The notes beneath the pieces were generated by a model, which did not search any database, was not told the origin of the DNA, and saw nothing but the letters and a program-made list of their open reading frames with translations. 64,000 nt of DNA from Flavobacterium denitrificans DSM 15936 (GTDB taxonomy: Bacteria > Bacteroidota > Bacteroidia > Flavobacteriales > Flavobacteriaceae). Shown here piece by piece: positions 43,413 to 52,230 of the stretch. Numbering within the stretch: position 1 is the first letter of the stretch; each line of letters opens with the position of its first letter. The DNA is taken from NCBI RefSeq assembly GCF_000425445.1, contig NZ_KE384378.1, positions 545,191 to 609,190 of the forward strand. The letters run 5' to 3'. The translations under genes and the position numbers were made by a program.

Positions 43413-44093
43413 ATGATTAGAAAAATTGTACTGTTTGTTTCTTTACTAATTAACTTTATCGCTTTTTCGCAAGAACTTGAATTCAAAGCTCCCGATTACA
43501 AACAAATTGAAAAAGAAATTCAGGATAAAAAATCGGCATTTTATTATCCAAATCTAATGGATCGATTTGCTAAAAACGATACACTCATGACACCTGATGA
43601 ATTTCATCATTTGTACTTTGGGTATGTATTTCAGCCAAAATACAATGCTTTTTGGTCATCTCCAGACGAAACAAAACTTAACGAATATTACAACAAAGAA
43701 AAACTAAATACAGCTGATTACGATGAAATTATCAAACTAGCCAATCACACGCTTGTTGATTTTCCCTTTGATTTAAAACAGCTTAATTATCTGGCGTATA
43801 TTTATCATCTAAAAGGCGATGTAGAAGCTGCTAAAATAACTTCATACAAATTTCACAATATCATGAATGCCATTTTAGCTTCTGGTGATGGCAAAAAATG
43901 TGAAACTGGTTTTCATGTTTTATTGGTCGAACATGAATATATTATCTTGAACCTTTTTGAGATCGAATCAAAAGGACAATCTTTGGTTGGCAATTGTGAC
44001 TATCTTAGCTTTGAAAAAGGAAAATACAAAGTTGATGGCGTTTATTTCAACATTGAAAAAATGCTAGAAAACGAAAGAAAATCATTGCACTAA
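43413..44093 (+). CDS. DUF4919 family protein, exported
   Basis: 226 residues with a signal peptide (IVLFVSLLINFIAFSQ). It has the DUF4919 features DYKQIEKEIQDKKSAFYYPNLMDRF, MTPDEFHHLYFGYVFQPKYNAF and a TPR-like helix pair LKQLNYLAYIYHLKGDVEAAKI, with GKKCETGFHVLLVEHEYIILNLF near the end. Function unknown; secreted to the periplasm. The GNAT gene starts four bases after its stop, so the two are likely translated from one message. Confidence 0.82.
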   Translation: MIRKIVLFVSLLINFIAFSQELEFKAPDYKQIEKEIQDKKSAFYYPNLMDRFAKNDTLMTPDEFHHLYFGYVFQPKYNAFWSSPDETKLNEYYNKEKLNTADYDEIIKLANHTLVDFPFDLKQLNYLAYIYHLKGDVEAAKITSYKFHNIMNAILASGDGKKCETGFHVLLVEHEYIILNLFEIESKGQSLVGNCDYLSFEKGKYKVDGVYFNIEKMLENERKSLH

Positions 44094-44097
44094 ATAG

Positions 44098-44544
44098 ATG
44101 CCGAAAACAGAATTAAAAATAATTGAAATCAGAAACAGCGATTACGACGCTTTGAAAAAATTATTTTTAGAAGAAAGACGAAGAACATTTTCATGGCTCG
44201 ATCAATCGGAATTTCAATTAGATGATTTTGAAAAGCTGACTCAGGGCGAATTCATTTTGACTGCATTTTATAACACCAAAATTGTTGGGTTCATTTCCAT
44301 CTGGATGCCTAACAATTTTATTCATCATTTATATGTCGATCATCACTATCACGGAAAAAGTATTGGAACTGAATTATTAAAAGCCTCCATTAAAAAAACA
44401 GCATTTCCGATCACATTGAAGTGTTTAGAAAAAAACACCAAAGCCATTCATTTTTACAAAAGAAAGGGTTTTATCGAAAAAGAAAGAGGGAACTCAGAAC
44501 ACGGAACTTATATTTTATTTGAATTGCTAGAAAACATTCACTAA
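44098..44544 (+). CDS. GNAT family N-acetyltransferase
   Basis: 148 residues, cytoplasmic. The acetyl-CoA site is visible as VDHHYHGKSIGTELLKASI (Q/R-x-x-G-x-G/A pattern), preceded by FIHHLYVDH and followed by the AIHFYKRKGFIEKERG helix that closes the fold. It could acetylate a small amine, an antibiotic or a protein end; the acceptor cannot be read from sequence. Confidence 0.85.
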   Translation: MPKTELKIIEIRNSDYDALKKLFLEERRRTFSWLDQSEFQLDDFEKLTQGEFILTAFYNTKIVGFISIWMPNNFIHHLYVDHHYHGKSIGTELLKASIKKTAFPITLKCLEKNTKAIHFYKRKGFIEKERGNSEHGTYILFELLENIH

Positions 44545-44665
44545 TCAAAATTACAAAGCTCGCAAATAGACACCCCTGAATCATCTATTGACAAAAAACA
44601 AAACATTGAAACGCAACCTTTTAGCAAAAACATCATCTCTTAATAAAACCAATAAATTTTAACCG

Positions 44666-45055
44666 ATGAAAAAAACTTTTACCCTTCTTTTCATTCTTTT
44701 TGCTTTTGTAGGTTGTAATAGTGATGACGATGATACAAACCCAGTTGCAGGAAATTGGAAACTAGTCACCGCAAGTAGTTTAGATAAAGGATTTGAGGAT
44801 TATTCCAACAAAAACGTTATTTACCAATTTGATACCAAATCGAACTTAACGATTAATACCGATGGAGTAATAAAAAACCATCAATACCAATATAAAGTTG
44901 GTTATTTATCCGGAAGTTTTAAGCTTGGTGAAAAAAAAATTCCACTAGTTATTATCGATGGTGCAATATGGACTTACTATATATCGTCTACTGGTAAAAT
45001 GTCATTAAACCAGTCCTATACAGAAGGCCCAATGTTGACTTTTGTACGACAATAA
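44666..45055 (+). CDS. Small lipoprotein, lipocalin-like fold possible
   Basis: 129 residues with a lipoprotein signal (LLFILFAFVGC, Cys17), followed at once by an acidic run (NSDDDDTNP) typical of Flavobacterium surface lipoproteins. The rest has GNWKLVTASSLDKG, YQFDTKSNLTI and MLTFVRQ, the order seen in lipocalin-like domains. Function unknown. It is monocistronic, with a terminator directly after it. Confidence 0.75.
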   Translation: MKKTFTLLFILFAFVGCNSDDDDTNPVAGNWKLVTASSLDKGFEDYSNKNVIYQFDTKSNLTINTDGVIKNHQYQYKVGYLSGSFKLGEKKIPLVIIDGAIWTYYISSTGKMSLNQSYTEGPMLTFVRQ

Positions 45056-45075
45056 GTCTCTGCAGTTTTATAAAT

Positions 45076-45114
45076 AAAAAAATGCTCTTCAAAAATTTCT
45101 GAAGAGCATTTTTT
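45076..45114. terminator. Bidirectional terminator between lipoprotein and M14 genes
   Basis: AAAAAATGCTCTTC (45077-45090) pairs with GAAGAGCATTTTTT (45101-45114) over 14 bp around a 10-base loop. It lies immediately before the M14 stop codon and serves both converging genes. Confidence 0.88.
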
Positions 45115-45115
45115 A

Positions 45116-47623
45116 TTAGTTGACTAAAAACAGTGCATTGCTGAACAAGAGAATCCCGTTTTCCCAAAAACCTCTAAAAAGCGGATTATCCATCATGTAA
45201 ATCACGCTTCCGTCGCCTTTTTTATCAACTGCAAAAGTCACGGTTTCTGGAAGTTTTTTCTTGATGTCGTTTCCAACAAAACCATAACTCAAAAAGTTTT
45301 TCGGAATATAAGCAACATTGATTGCACTTTTTAAAAGTGAAAATGATCTTTCGTTGGTTTTTAAGCTGTAATACGTGTTTCCTAAACCAAAAGCCATTGG
45401 GTATGTTTTGTCTAGTTTATTCTCGATAATTGCGCCCGGAATTGTACCTGAAATTTCTCGTCGCTCTGATCCCTCAAAGTCTAAAAAACGTTTTTTAAGC
45501 TCGATTTCTTTTTCTTCTTTTTCCGATTTTTCTTTGTCTTCTTTACTTGCAAACTGACTCAAAGCATAACCCTCACGATCTTGAAATAATGAAATTGCAC
45601 TGCTCATCGCGATTACTTTTCCTCCATTTTTAATCCAATCATCGATTTGTTTTTTCTGATCTTCTGAGAAATCATAAGAACCGTCCGAAAGTATCAACGT
45701 ATTGTAATTGTATAATTTAACGCGATTGAAATTGCTTGTTTCAACTATGCTCACAGGATATTTTATCACTTCGTCCAAATAATGCCAATTGGCGCCAAAC
45801 TCCGTCGAAACAATTCCTTTTCCAGAAAGCATCAAGATTTTTGGCGCTTTTAAAAGAACAAAATTTTCTCCACCGATATCTTTTGAATTAGTTGAAAATC
45901 CAGTCGTTATAAAACTATAATCAGACTTGATTTTGATGATTTCATTAACAGTTTTTTCAAAATCAGCTATTTTCGGATTATCTGCACGACTAATAATCAA
46001 TCCGCCTGGTTCGATTGTGATTGTTCCAAAAACTGCTTTTTTCATTGCTGAACGCACTTTTACATTTGCTTGATGCAACAACGAAAGAATTTGTCCCGAA
46101 GTCCTGCTATTCCAAGGCACATAAAAAGCATAAACACTTGCCGGAATATTTTTTGGAGCAATTTCAATTTGAGTTTTTGTTTTTACAGAAAGTACATTTT
46201 TTACTGCATAACCTTCAATTCCGTAAGCCAATGGCAACGCCCAAGCAGTAATATCATATGACAAACTGTCGTTCAATTTTTGATTCGGCTCAAATAAAAC
46301 CTGCGTCAAAACTGATCTTGGCTGATCTGCTTTTATGATTAAATCGTTGGGCTCAATCTTGAAACTTTCATTTTTTTTGGTTTGATAATGAAATCCAGAA
46401 GCACTCGAAGAAGCATCTGCATAAGTGAATTCGATATCATTTTTTTTCAACATCTCAGTTAGTTGTTCCAGTTTTGCATTGCTTTTTAAAACATAAGTAT
46501 TGTAAACGCCCTTTGCTTTTTTGCGTGCATTTGCATGAAAATCTCTAAAACCTTTCAACAGTATCTCTTTTTGCGAAGCCGCACTTTCTACAACTGTCAA
46601 TACTGCTGCGGAATGATGTGTCAAGCGATCTTTTATAGTTACGTTTGCCCCATTTTCCATTGTAACTTCACGTCCTGCTCCTATACCGCCTTGTTCAAGC
46701 GTCAAACCAACTGCTCCGTTATAAGTTGGGTACGTATCGCCATAACTTGGATAAAACAAATCAAAACGTTCTCTGGTATTGTACATCCAGTTTTGCTTGT
46801 CGAATTTCTGTGAAATATTTTTCCCTAAAACATTATGAAAATCTTTTTGATATTGCTCTATGAATTCATGCAAAGGTTCTGCTGCCGGCGGAAAAAAGTA
46901 TGGCGAATTATAACTCATTTCATGCACATCAGTATGTACGTGAGGCATCCATTGGTTATACACTTTTATACGCTGTTGCGATTCGGCTTGCGTTTGCCAA
47001 GCCCAATCACGATTTAAATCAAAAAGATAATGATTGTATCTTCCACCTGGCCATTCTTCCATGTGTTCTCTGTCATACAAACCTGGATGATTCTTCTTTC
47101 CTGAAATTTCTCTAAGCCAATTTCCATAACGTGAATATCCGTCAGGATTGATGCATGGATCCAGAATTACAACTGTATTTTTAAGCCACTTTTTGGTTTC
47201 CTCATTTGTTGGATTCAAAAGTTCATAGGCAACGGTCAATGCGCTTTCTGTCCCGGCAAATTCATTTCCGTGAACGTTGAAACTCAACCAAACAATAATT
47301 TTATCTTGTGCCGTAGCCGATTTCGAGTCTGAAAGTCCAATTGAAGCTAAATTATTTAAACGGATTTGCTCCAGATTTTTCAGATTGTCAGCATCCGAAA
47401 TGAAATATAAATTCAAATCACGTTGTTCGTTTGTTAATCCGTATTGCTGTTTTTTAATTGAGGCTGAATTTTCAGTCAGATATTTAAAATAATCCTCGAC
47501 TTGATGGTAGTAACTTATTTGTTTTCCATAATTTGGAATAAACTCTGAAGGCGATTTTAATTGCGCCAAAGCAGAAATTGAAGCCGCTACAAAAAATAAT
47601 GCCGCGTAAAAGTTTTTTGTCAT
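45116..47623 (-). CDS. M14 family zinc carboxypeptidase, exported
   Basis: 835 residues with a signal peptide (AALFFVAASISALAQ). The M14 domain (about 40-350) has HGNE (His118, Glu121) and the third zinc ligand region HVHTDVHEM (His228-His234), with DPCINPDGYSRYGNW, the substrate-binding NPDG motif, and VGLTLEQGGIG, which holds the catalytic Glu. Residues about 450-835 include a Rossmann-like region (KILMLSGKGIVSTEFG, YNTLILSDGSYDF, WIKNGGKVIAMSSAI) resembling a class I glutamine-amidotransferase fold. It probably trims peptides or glycopeptides in the periplasm. The large C-terminal module is typical of Bacteroidota members. Confidence 0.9.
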   Translation of the reverse strand: MTKNFYAALFFVAASISALAQLKSPSEFIPNYGKQISYYHQVEDYFKYLTENSASIKKQQYGLTNEQRDLNLYFISDADNLKNLEQIRLNNLASIGLSDSKSATAQDKIIVWLSFNVHGNEFAGTESALTVAYELLNPTNEETKKWLKNTVVILDPCINPDGYSRYGNWLREISGKKNHPGLYDREHMEEWPGGRYNHYLFDLNRDWAWQTQAESQQRIKVYNQWMPHVHTDVHEMSYNSPYFFPPAAEPLHEFIEQYQKDFHNVLGKNISQKFDKQNWMYNTRERFDLFYPSYGDTYPTYNGAVGLTLEQGGIGAGREVTMENGANVTIKDRLTHHSAAVLTVVESAASQKEILLKGFRDFHANARKKAKGVYNTYVLKSNAKLEQLTEMLKKNDIEFTYADASSSASGFHYQTKKNESFKIEPNDLIIKADQPRSVLTQVLFEPNQKLNDSLSYDITAWALPLAYGIEGYAVKNVLSVKTKTQIEIAPKNIPASVYAFYVPWNSRTSGQILSLLHQANVKVRSAMKKAVFGTITIEPGGLIISRADNPKIADFEKTVNEIIKIKSDYSFITTGFSTNSKDIGGENFVLLKAPKILMLSGKGIVSTEFGANWHYLDEVIKYPVSIVETSNFNRVKLYNYNTLILSDGSYDFSEDQKKQIDDWIKNGGKVIAMSSAISLFQDREGYALSQFASKEDKEKSEKEEKEIELKKRFLDFEGSERREISGTIPGAIIENKLDKTYPMAFGLGNTYYSLKTNERSFSLLKSAINVAYIPKNFLSYGFVGNDIKKKLPETVTFAVDKKGDGSVIYMMDNPLFRGFWENGILLFSNALFLVN

Positions 47624-47731
47624 AATTGGAAATGGTTTGTAGTTGGTTAAAAATAAGAATTAACTTTATATAATCGAAAAAGCGATCTAAATTTTAATTG
47701 ATTTATTAACTTTCAAAATAAATTAATCCAG

Positions 47732-48319
47732 ATGAATATTCTAATCATTTATGCGCATCCAAGCAAAAAATCGTATACTTTTCAGGTTCTGGAAAGATTA
47801 AAATCTGCTATTTTGAAGCAAAACTGGAATCTCGAAATTTCAGATTTATATGCTTCAAATTTTGAAAGCGATATGTCTGAAGAAGAATATGAAAGAGAAG
47901 GTTTTGCAAAACTCGATCTTCCTATTGCTGAAGATGTTTTGGCTGAACATAAAAAAATCGAAAATGCCGATTGCCTAATTTTCCTTTATCCGGTTTGGTG
48001 GAGCGATTGTCCGGCAAAACTAAAAGGCTGGTTTGATCGTGTTTATTCGGTTGGATATGCTTATGGACAGACTGAATCTTTTCCGAAAATGAAAACTATT
48101 CCGCACGGAATTGCAATTTGCACTGCCGGACATCCAAACCATTTTTTGGACGAAATTGGAATTGCGCAAAGCATGGAAAAAATAATGCTCGAAGACCGAC
48201 TAGGAAAACGTTTTGAAAATAAAGAAATGCTGATTCTAGGGGGAACTTTAGAATTAGAAAAAGTAATGGAGAATCACTTTTTGCAGATTGAGAAAATTGT
48301 AAGTAATCTTTCTAATTAA
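47732..48319 (+). CDS. Flavodoxin-2 family NAD(P)H:quinone oxidoreductase
   Basis: 195 residues. It starts NILIIYAHPSKKSYTFQVLERL (FMN phosphate loop region, residues 8-15), has LIFLYPVWWSDCPAKLKGWFDRV, the hallmark of the NQO1/KefF/MdaB group, and ends with a helix. FMN or FAD binding and two-electron reduction of quinones or similar compounds are expected. It is divergent from the M14 gene across 108 bases. Confidence 0.88.
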   Translation: MNILIIYAHPSKKSYTFQVLERLKSAILKQNWNLEISDLYASNFESDMSEEEYEREGFAKLDLPIAEDVLAEHKKIENADCLIFLYPVWWSDCPAKLKGWFDRVYSVGYAYGQTESFPKMKTIPHGIAICTAGHPNHFLDEIGIAQSMEKIMLEDRLGKRFENKEMLILGGTLELEKVMENHFLQIEKIVSNLSN

Positions 48320-48361
48320 ATTTAATTACTTTGGAACTCAAAAAAACAATTTCGATTTAAT

Positions 48362-48961
48362 ATGGCAGTACAAAAAAAAGTGTTAGAACAAAAAACAGAT
48401 AAAGAATTAGAACAATACATTAAGCCTGAAACGAGATATGTACCGCAAGCCACAAAATTTGCATTCGAAATTCTCAAAACAAGAGGAAGAGTTTTTTCTC
48501 AAGAAGAAATAGATTCAATCCATAAATTGATAAACAAAACCGAAGAGAAAAAAATACGTCCAATACATGAAAACCATATAAAATCCTCAAATTTTATTTT
48601 TATTTCAATAGCTATGGGACTGGTAAATTTCGTTTTAGCGCTAAAATATTACCCAAACCAATCCATTTTTTCAGCAGTTGTGGCTTTCATTTTTGTTGGA
48701 ATTCTAGGATATTTAATTCGTCAAGGACGTGATTTAAAAATTTTATTATTGATACTGTTTGCGCTTGGATTACTTGTTTCTATTCCGACTTTAATTTCTG
48801 ACTTAACCTATTTTCCTTTAAACGGACTTTTAAGCCTTGGACAGCAGATATTGCAACTTTTGGCTATAATTTTTCTATTTATGATTCCGAAGAAATTTGA
48901 AAGTATAAAAACCGACGAATTTGAATTATGGCTTTCTGGGAAAACAAATAAACCGGACTAA
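48362..48961 (+). CDS. Integral membrane protein of unknown function
   Basis: 199 residues. A charged N-terminal third (to about 75; many Lys/Glu, FAFEILKTRG) is followed by four hydrophobic segments (about 78-95, 100-117, 122-140 and 150-175). The gene reads into the dispersed 102-base repeat, which supplies its last three codons (K-P-D) and stop, so the C-terminus may be altered. I do not recognise the family. The N-terminal part reminds me of small helical modules found before membrane domains in Bacteroidota. Confidence 0.7.
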   Translation: MAVQKKVLEQKTDKELEQYIKPETRYVPQATKFAFEILKTRGRVFSQEEIDSIHKLINKTEEKKIRPIHENHIKSSNFIFISIAMGLVNFVLALKYYPNQSIFSAVVAFIFVGILGYLIRQGRDLKILLLILFALGLLVSIPTLISDLTYFPLNGLLSLGQQILQLLAIIFLFMIPKKFESIKTDEFELWLSGKTNKPD

Positions 48962-49053
48962 AGTCCAGCAGCCCTACAATATAAATCGAGCCGAAGGCTC
49001 TTCTATCGTTCCGAAGGAACAAACCATATTGTAGAGCTGGACTTCAGTCCAGT
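48952..49053. repeat. 102-base palindromic element with two internal hairpins
   Basis: The outer arms (48952-48982 and 49026-49053) are near-complements ending in AGTCCAGC / GCTGGACT, and the inside has two perfect hairpins with GAA loops (GAGCC-GAA-GGCTC and GTTCC-GAA-GGAAC). From memory, related sequences are dispersed in flavobacterial genomes. The left arm overlaps the end of the preceding gene. Confidence 0.75.
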
Positions 49054-49133
49054 TTAAATAAATTTTCAAAACTTGTCTGAAACTCCCCTTTCTTTTGTCT
49101 CTTAAACACCCTAACATTTTGATTATTAGAGCG

Positions 49134-49141
49134 TAAATTTG
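49134..49141 (+). promoter_or_regulatory. -7 box for the SRPBCC gene
   Basis: TAAATTTG matches TAnnTTTG and ends 26 bases before the ATG at 49168. Confidence 0.4.
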
Positions 49142-49167
49142 CAATACAACCCTTTAAATTATTCAAA

Positions 49168-49653
49168 ATGAGTACTACAGATTTTACCACAACCATAAAA
49201 GTAGATCAATCACCAGCGGCAGTTTTTAATGCTGTAACAAATGTCCGAGGCTGGTGGTCTGAAGAAATAGAAGGAAATACAGCCAAGCTGAATGATGAAT
49301 TTGATTATCATTATGAAGATGTTCATCGTTGCAAAGTAAAATTGATTGAAGTTATTTCGAATCAGAAAATTGGTTGGTTAGTTGAACAAAACTATTTCAA
49401 ATTTACAGAAGATGAAACCGAATGGACTGGCACTAAACCCACCTTTGAAATAACTGAAAAAAATGGAAAAACAGAGCTCAAATTCACTCATTTTGGCTTA
49501 ACCTCCGAATATGAATGCTTTGAAATTTGCAGAGGCGCCTGGACAAACTACATTCAAAACAGTCTTAAAAAACTAATTGAAACTGGAAAAGGCGAGCCAA
49601 ATGCTACCGGAAAACCACAAACTGAAAACGAAAAAAGGCTATCTTCAAAATAA
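49168..49653 (+). CDS. SRPBCC/AHSA1 family protein (first)
   Basis: 161 residues. Starts FTTTIKVDQSPAAVFNAVTNVRGWW, the classic first strand and helix of the START-like fold, with KIGWLVEQNYFKFTEDETEWTGTKPTFEI and WTNYIQNSLKKLIETGKGEP closing it. Such proteins bind hydrophobic ligands or act with Hsp90 partners; the ligand is unknown. It has its own promoter box and is probably expressed alone or with the small membrane gene 35 bases downstream. Confidence 0.85.
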   Translation: MSTTDFTTTIKVDQSPAAVFNAVTNVRGWWSEEIEGNTAKLNDEFDYHYEDVHRCKVKLIEVISNQKIGWLVEQNYFKFTEDETEWTGTKPTFEITEKNGKTELKFTHFGLTSEYECFEICRGAWTNYIQNSLKKLIETGKGEPNATGKPQTENEKRLSSK

Positions 49654-49688
49654 TTTTATAAATTAGTGATTCTAAAAATCCTAATTAT

Positions 49689-50120
49689 ATGAACCCCATT
49701 GTAAAAAATACTCTGGCAGTCCTTGCCGGAATCGTTGTTGGAAGTATTGTCAATATGAGTATAGTTTTATTAAGTGGTTCTATTATTCCGCTTCCAGAAG
49801 GCGCCGACAATCGTACAATGGAAAGTCTTAAATCAACAATGCATTTGTTTGAAGCCAAACATTATCTTTTTCCGTTTTTAGCACACGCTATCGGAACATT
49901 TGTTGGTGCAATCACGACTGCATTACTAGCTTTTAATCATAAAAAGAAACTTGCGCTGTTGATTGGCGCATTCTTTTTATTTGGTGGTATTGTAAGTGTT
50001 TGCTCATTGCCATCGCCGGTTTGGTTTACGATTGTCGATTTGGTTTTTGCTTATATTCCAATGGCATATCTGGCGTTGAAATTACTTTGTCATAAAGGAA
50101 AAATTCAAAAAAAAGAGTGA
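49689..50120 (+). CDS. Small four-helix membrane protein
   Basis: 143 residues with four hydrophobic segments (about 8-30, 58-80, 90-108 and 112-130). The first begins VKNTLAVLAGIVVGSIVNMSIV, a pattern I have seen in conserved Bacteroidota membrane proteins of unknown function. The acidic loop (PLPEGADNRTMESLKSTMHLFEAKHYLFPFLAHA) is characteristic. Its stop overlaps the start of a 38-codon frame (GTGA). Confidence 0.75.
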   Translation: MNPIVKNTLAVLAGIVVGSIVNMSIVLLSGSIIPLPEGADNRTMESLKSTMHLFEAKHYLFPFLAHAIGTFVGAITTALLAFNHKKKLALLIGAFFLFGGIVSVCSLPSPVWFTIVDLVFAYIPMAYLALKLLCHKGKIQKKE

Positions 50121-50233
50121 CCAATCATCAAAAAAGTCCGTCAGACAACCATTTTAATAGTACTGAAATTAGCCAGAAAGAATTCGCAAAATTAGACATC
50201 AATCTTTTAGAAATCAAACTGGAAAATTTATAA
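50117..50233 (+). CDS. Possible 38-codon overlapping frame or gene remnant
   Basis: GTG at 50117 overlaps the TGA of the preceding gene (GTGA) and opens a 38-residue frame (begins MTNHQKSPSDNHFNSTEISQ and ends KLENL). It is strongly polar, with a helix-like acidic/basic tail. Overlap with the upstream stop suggests translational coupling, but it could equally be the decayed tail of the upstream gene. I do not recognise it. Confidence 0.25.
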   Translation: MTNHQKSPSDNHFNSTEISQKEFAKLDINLLEIKLENL

Positions 50234-50305
50234 AACTTACCACTTAATTGTTAAAAAATGTCCTTTCAAATTTCGTAACTTAGTTCGTTTTTATATCTGA
50301 AAATC

Positions 50306-50674
50306 ATGACTAAGAAAGAAATTGCTCGAAACTTTCTAAAACTTGCCGCAAACGGACACTCGCATGAAGCTTTTCGTTTGCATGTTGGCAAAAAATTCAA
50401 ACATCACAACGCTTATTTTAAAGGCGATGCCGATACTTTAATGCTTGCAATGGAAGAATCTGCAAGAACAAATCCAAATAAGATTTTCAAAATTCATCAT
50501 ATTTTGGAAGATGAAAATCTCGTAGCTGTGCATTCTCATTTACAGCAAAATTCAAAAGATATTGGTTTTGCTGTAGTTCATATTTTAAAATTTAAAGACG
50601 ACAAAATAATTGAACTTTGGGATTTAGGACAGCCAATTCCTACTGAAACTATTAACGAAAACGGAATGTTTTAA
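50306..50674 (+). CDS. SnoaL-like (NTF2 fold) family protein
   Basis: 122 residues. It has KEIARNFLKLAANGHSHEAFRLHVGKKFKHHNAYF, the alpha-helical start of the NTF2-like fold, the pocket strands LVAVHSHLQQN and AVVHILKFKDDKIIELWDLGQPIP, the exact family pattern of predicted SnoaL-like polyketide cyclases. The last segment PIPTETINENGMF is typical of Bacteroidota members. The actual ligand is unknown and antibiotic synthesis is not implied. Confidence 0.87.
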   Translation: MTKKEIARNFLKLAANGHSHEAFRLHVGKKFKHHNAYFKGDADTLMLAMEESARTNPNKIFKIHHILEDENLVAVHSHLQQNSKDIGFAVVHILKFKDDKIIELWDLGQPIPTETINENGMF

Positions 50675-50749
50675 CTAATTGTTAATGGTGAATTGTTAAT
50701 TATAAATTATTTCCAAAGACCGAAAACTAAAAAATACAAAAGCCTAAAA

Positions 50750-51799
50750 ATGACCTTTTTATCCAAAACACTTTCAATATTGTCTTTAATTTTTCTTTTT
50801 TTGAGCTGTAATTCCTTCGCTCAAAAAGAAAATAATTATTCTGCTAAAATTGACAGTTTAATAATAAACACCAATTCTCCCATTTTTAATGGTGCAATTT
50901 TGATTTCAAAAAACGGAAAAACATTGTATTCTAAAGTAAAAGGTTTTTCGAATTTTGAAACCAAAAAAACTTTGAAATTAAACAGTGAATTCGAAATCAT
51001 GTCAAACAGCAAACAAATTACGGCTGTTTTGATTTTATTGGAAGTTGAAAAAGGAAAAATAGATCTCAATGCTCCAATCAAAAATTATTTACCTGAATTA
51101 AAACAAACTTGGGCAGATTCTGTAACGGTTCATCAGCTTTTAAATCATACTCACGGAATTGTCGGTTTAGACAAACCATTGGCATTTAAACCCGGAACTC
51201 AGTTTAAATACGGAAATTTAAATTTCAGTCTTCTAGGGAAAATCGTAGAATTTAGTACCAAAAAAAGTTACACTGAAGTGGCTACCGCGCTTTTTTCGAA
51301 ACTAAAAATGAAAAACACCTATGTCTATTCTAAAGGTAAAAATCAAAATTTAGTTTCTGGTTATATCAATAAGAATAACACTTTCGAAATCACTCATGAT
51401 GATTATATTACGCCAGAAAGCCTTGGAGCAGACGGCATTATTTCAACCGTAACTGATTTAACTATTTGGAACAATAATCTTCATAAAGGAAAAATTTTAA
51501 AACCTGCATCTTATCAGAAAATGTTGAAATACACAACACTTTCGCAACATAATTTATTCGGAAAAGAAAAAGAAGGTTACGGTTACGGAATTAGAATTAT
51601 TGAAAAAGAACCTGTTAAATATCTTGGACACACAGGTTTGGGTGATGGGTTTTCTTCAGTAAATTTATACTTCCCTGAAAGTGATATTAGTCTGATTGTT
51701 TTAGAAAATCAGATGAATGACGATTCTAATTTGTTTTACATATCTGAATTTAAAATCAAAAATATTCTTTTAAAAAGTGATTTATTAAATAAAAAATAA
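50750..51799 (+). CDS. Serine hydrolase, class C beta-lactamase fold
   Basis: 349 residues from the ATG at 50750, which starts a lipoprotein-like signal (SIFLFLSC, with a possible acylated Cys20). An in-frame TTG at 50693 is upstream of this signal and unlikely. The SxxK motif is SNSK (Ser85, Lys88), the YxN motif is YGNLNF, and the third motif appears as GHTGLGDGF. The architecture matches penicillin-binding-protein-like esterases and D-aminopeptidases rather than a true beta-lactamase. It may act on peptides or lactones in the envelope. Confidence 0.85.
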   Translation: MTFLSKTLSILSLIFLFLSCNSFAQKENNYSAKIDSLIINTNSPIFNGAILISKNGKTLYSKVKGFSNFETKKTLKLNSEFEIMSNSKQITAVLILLEVEKGKIDLNAPIKNYLPELKQTWADSVTVHQLLNHTHGIVGLDKPLAFKPGTQFKYGNLNFSLLGKIVEFSTKKSYTEVATALFSKLKMKNTYVYSKGKNQNLVSGYINKNNTFEITHDDYITPESLGADGIISTVTDLTIWNNNLHKGKILKPASYQKMLKYTTLSQHNLFGKEKEGYGYGIRIIEKEPVKYLGHTGLGDGFSSVNLYFPESDISLIVLENQMNDDSNLFYISEFKIKNILLKSDLLNKK

Positions 51800-51805
51800 A
51801 CTCAA

Positions 51806-52228
51806 ATGGCTGTCAATAAAACCACCGAAACCACAAACAGTGTTGCTGATTTTATAAATACTGTCGAAAATGAAACAAAAAGAAAAGACGCTTTTCAACT
51901 TCTTTCAATAATACAGGAATTAACTGGTTTTGAACCTAAAATGTGGGGACCGAGTATTATTGGTTTCGGAAGTTATCATTATAAATATGACAGCGGACAT
52001 GAAGGAGATGCGCCATTAGCAGGTTTTTCACCAAGAAAAACCGCAATGACTGTGTATTTTTATCTGCCTGAAGAAAATAGAGAAGAACTTTTATCAAAAC
52101 TTGGAAAACATACATCTTCGAAAGCTTGTATTTACATTAAAAAATTAACCGATATCGACATAGAAATCTTAAAAAAGATAATTTTACTTTCTATTGAATA
52201 CACTCAAAAATTATATCCCTCAAATTAA
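51806..52228 (+). CDS. DUF1801 family protein (second)
   Basis: 140 residues. It opens with ADFINTVENETKRKDAFQLLSIIQELTGFEPKMWG and has the family blocks SIIGFGSYHYKYDSGHEGDAPLAGFSPRK and LGKHTSSKACIYIKKLTDID. It starts six bases after the serine hydrolase stop and overlaps none. Function unknown. The gene is one of three DUF1801 copies in the window, each of clearly different sequence. Confidence 0.85.
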   Translation: MAVNKTTETTNSVADFINTVENETKRKDAFQLLSIIQELTGFEPKMWGPSIIGFGSYHYKYDSGHEGDAPLAGFSPRKTAMTVYFYLPEENREELLSKLGKHTSSKACIYIKKLTDIDIEILKKIILLSIEYTQKLYPSN

Positions 52229-52230
52229 AA

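Noticed and set aside
50750..51799. True class C beta-lactamase conferring resistance
   Set aside because: The motifs fit the broad serine hydrolase family; resistance cannot be inferred from them.
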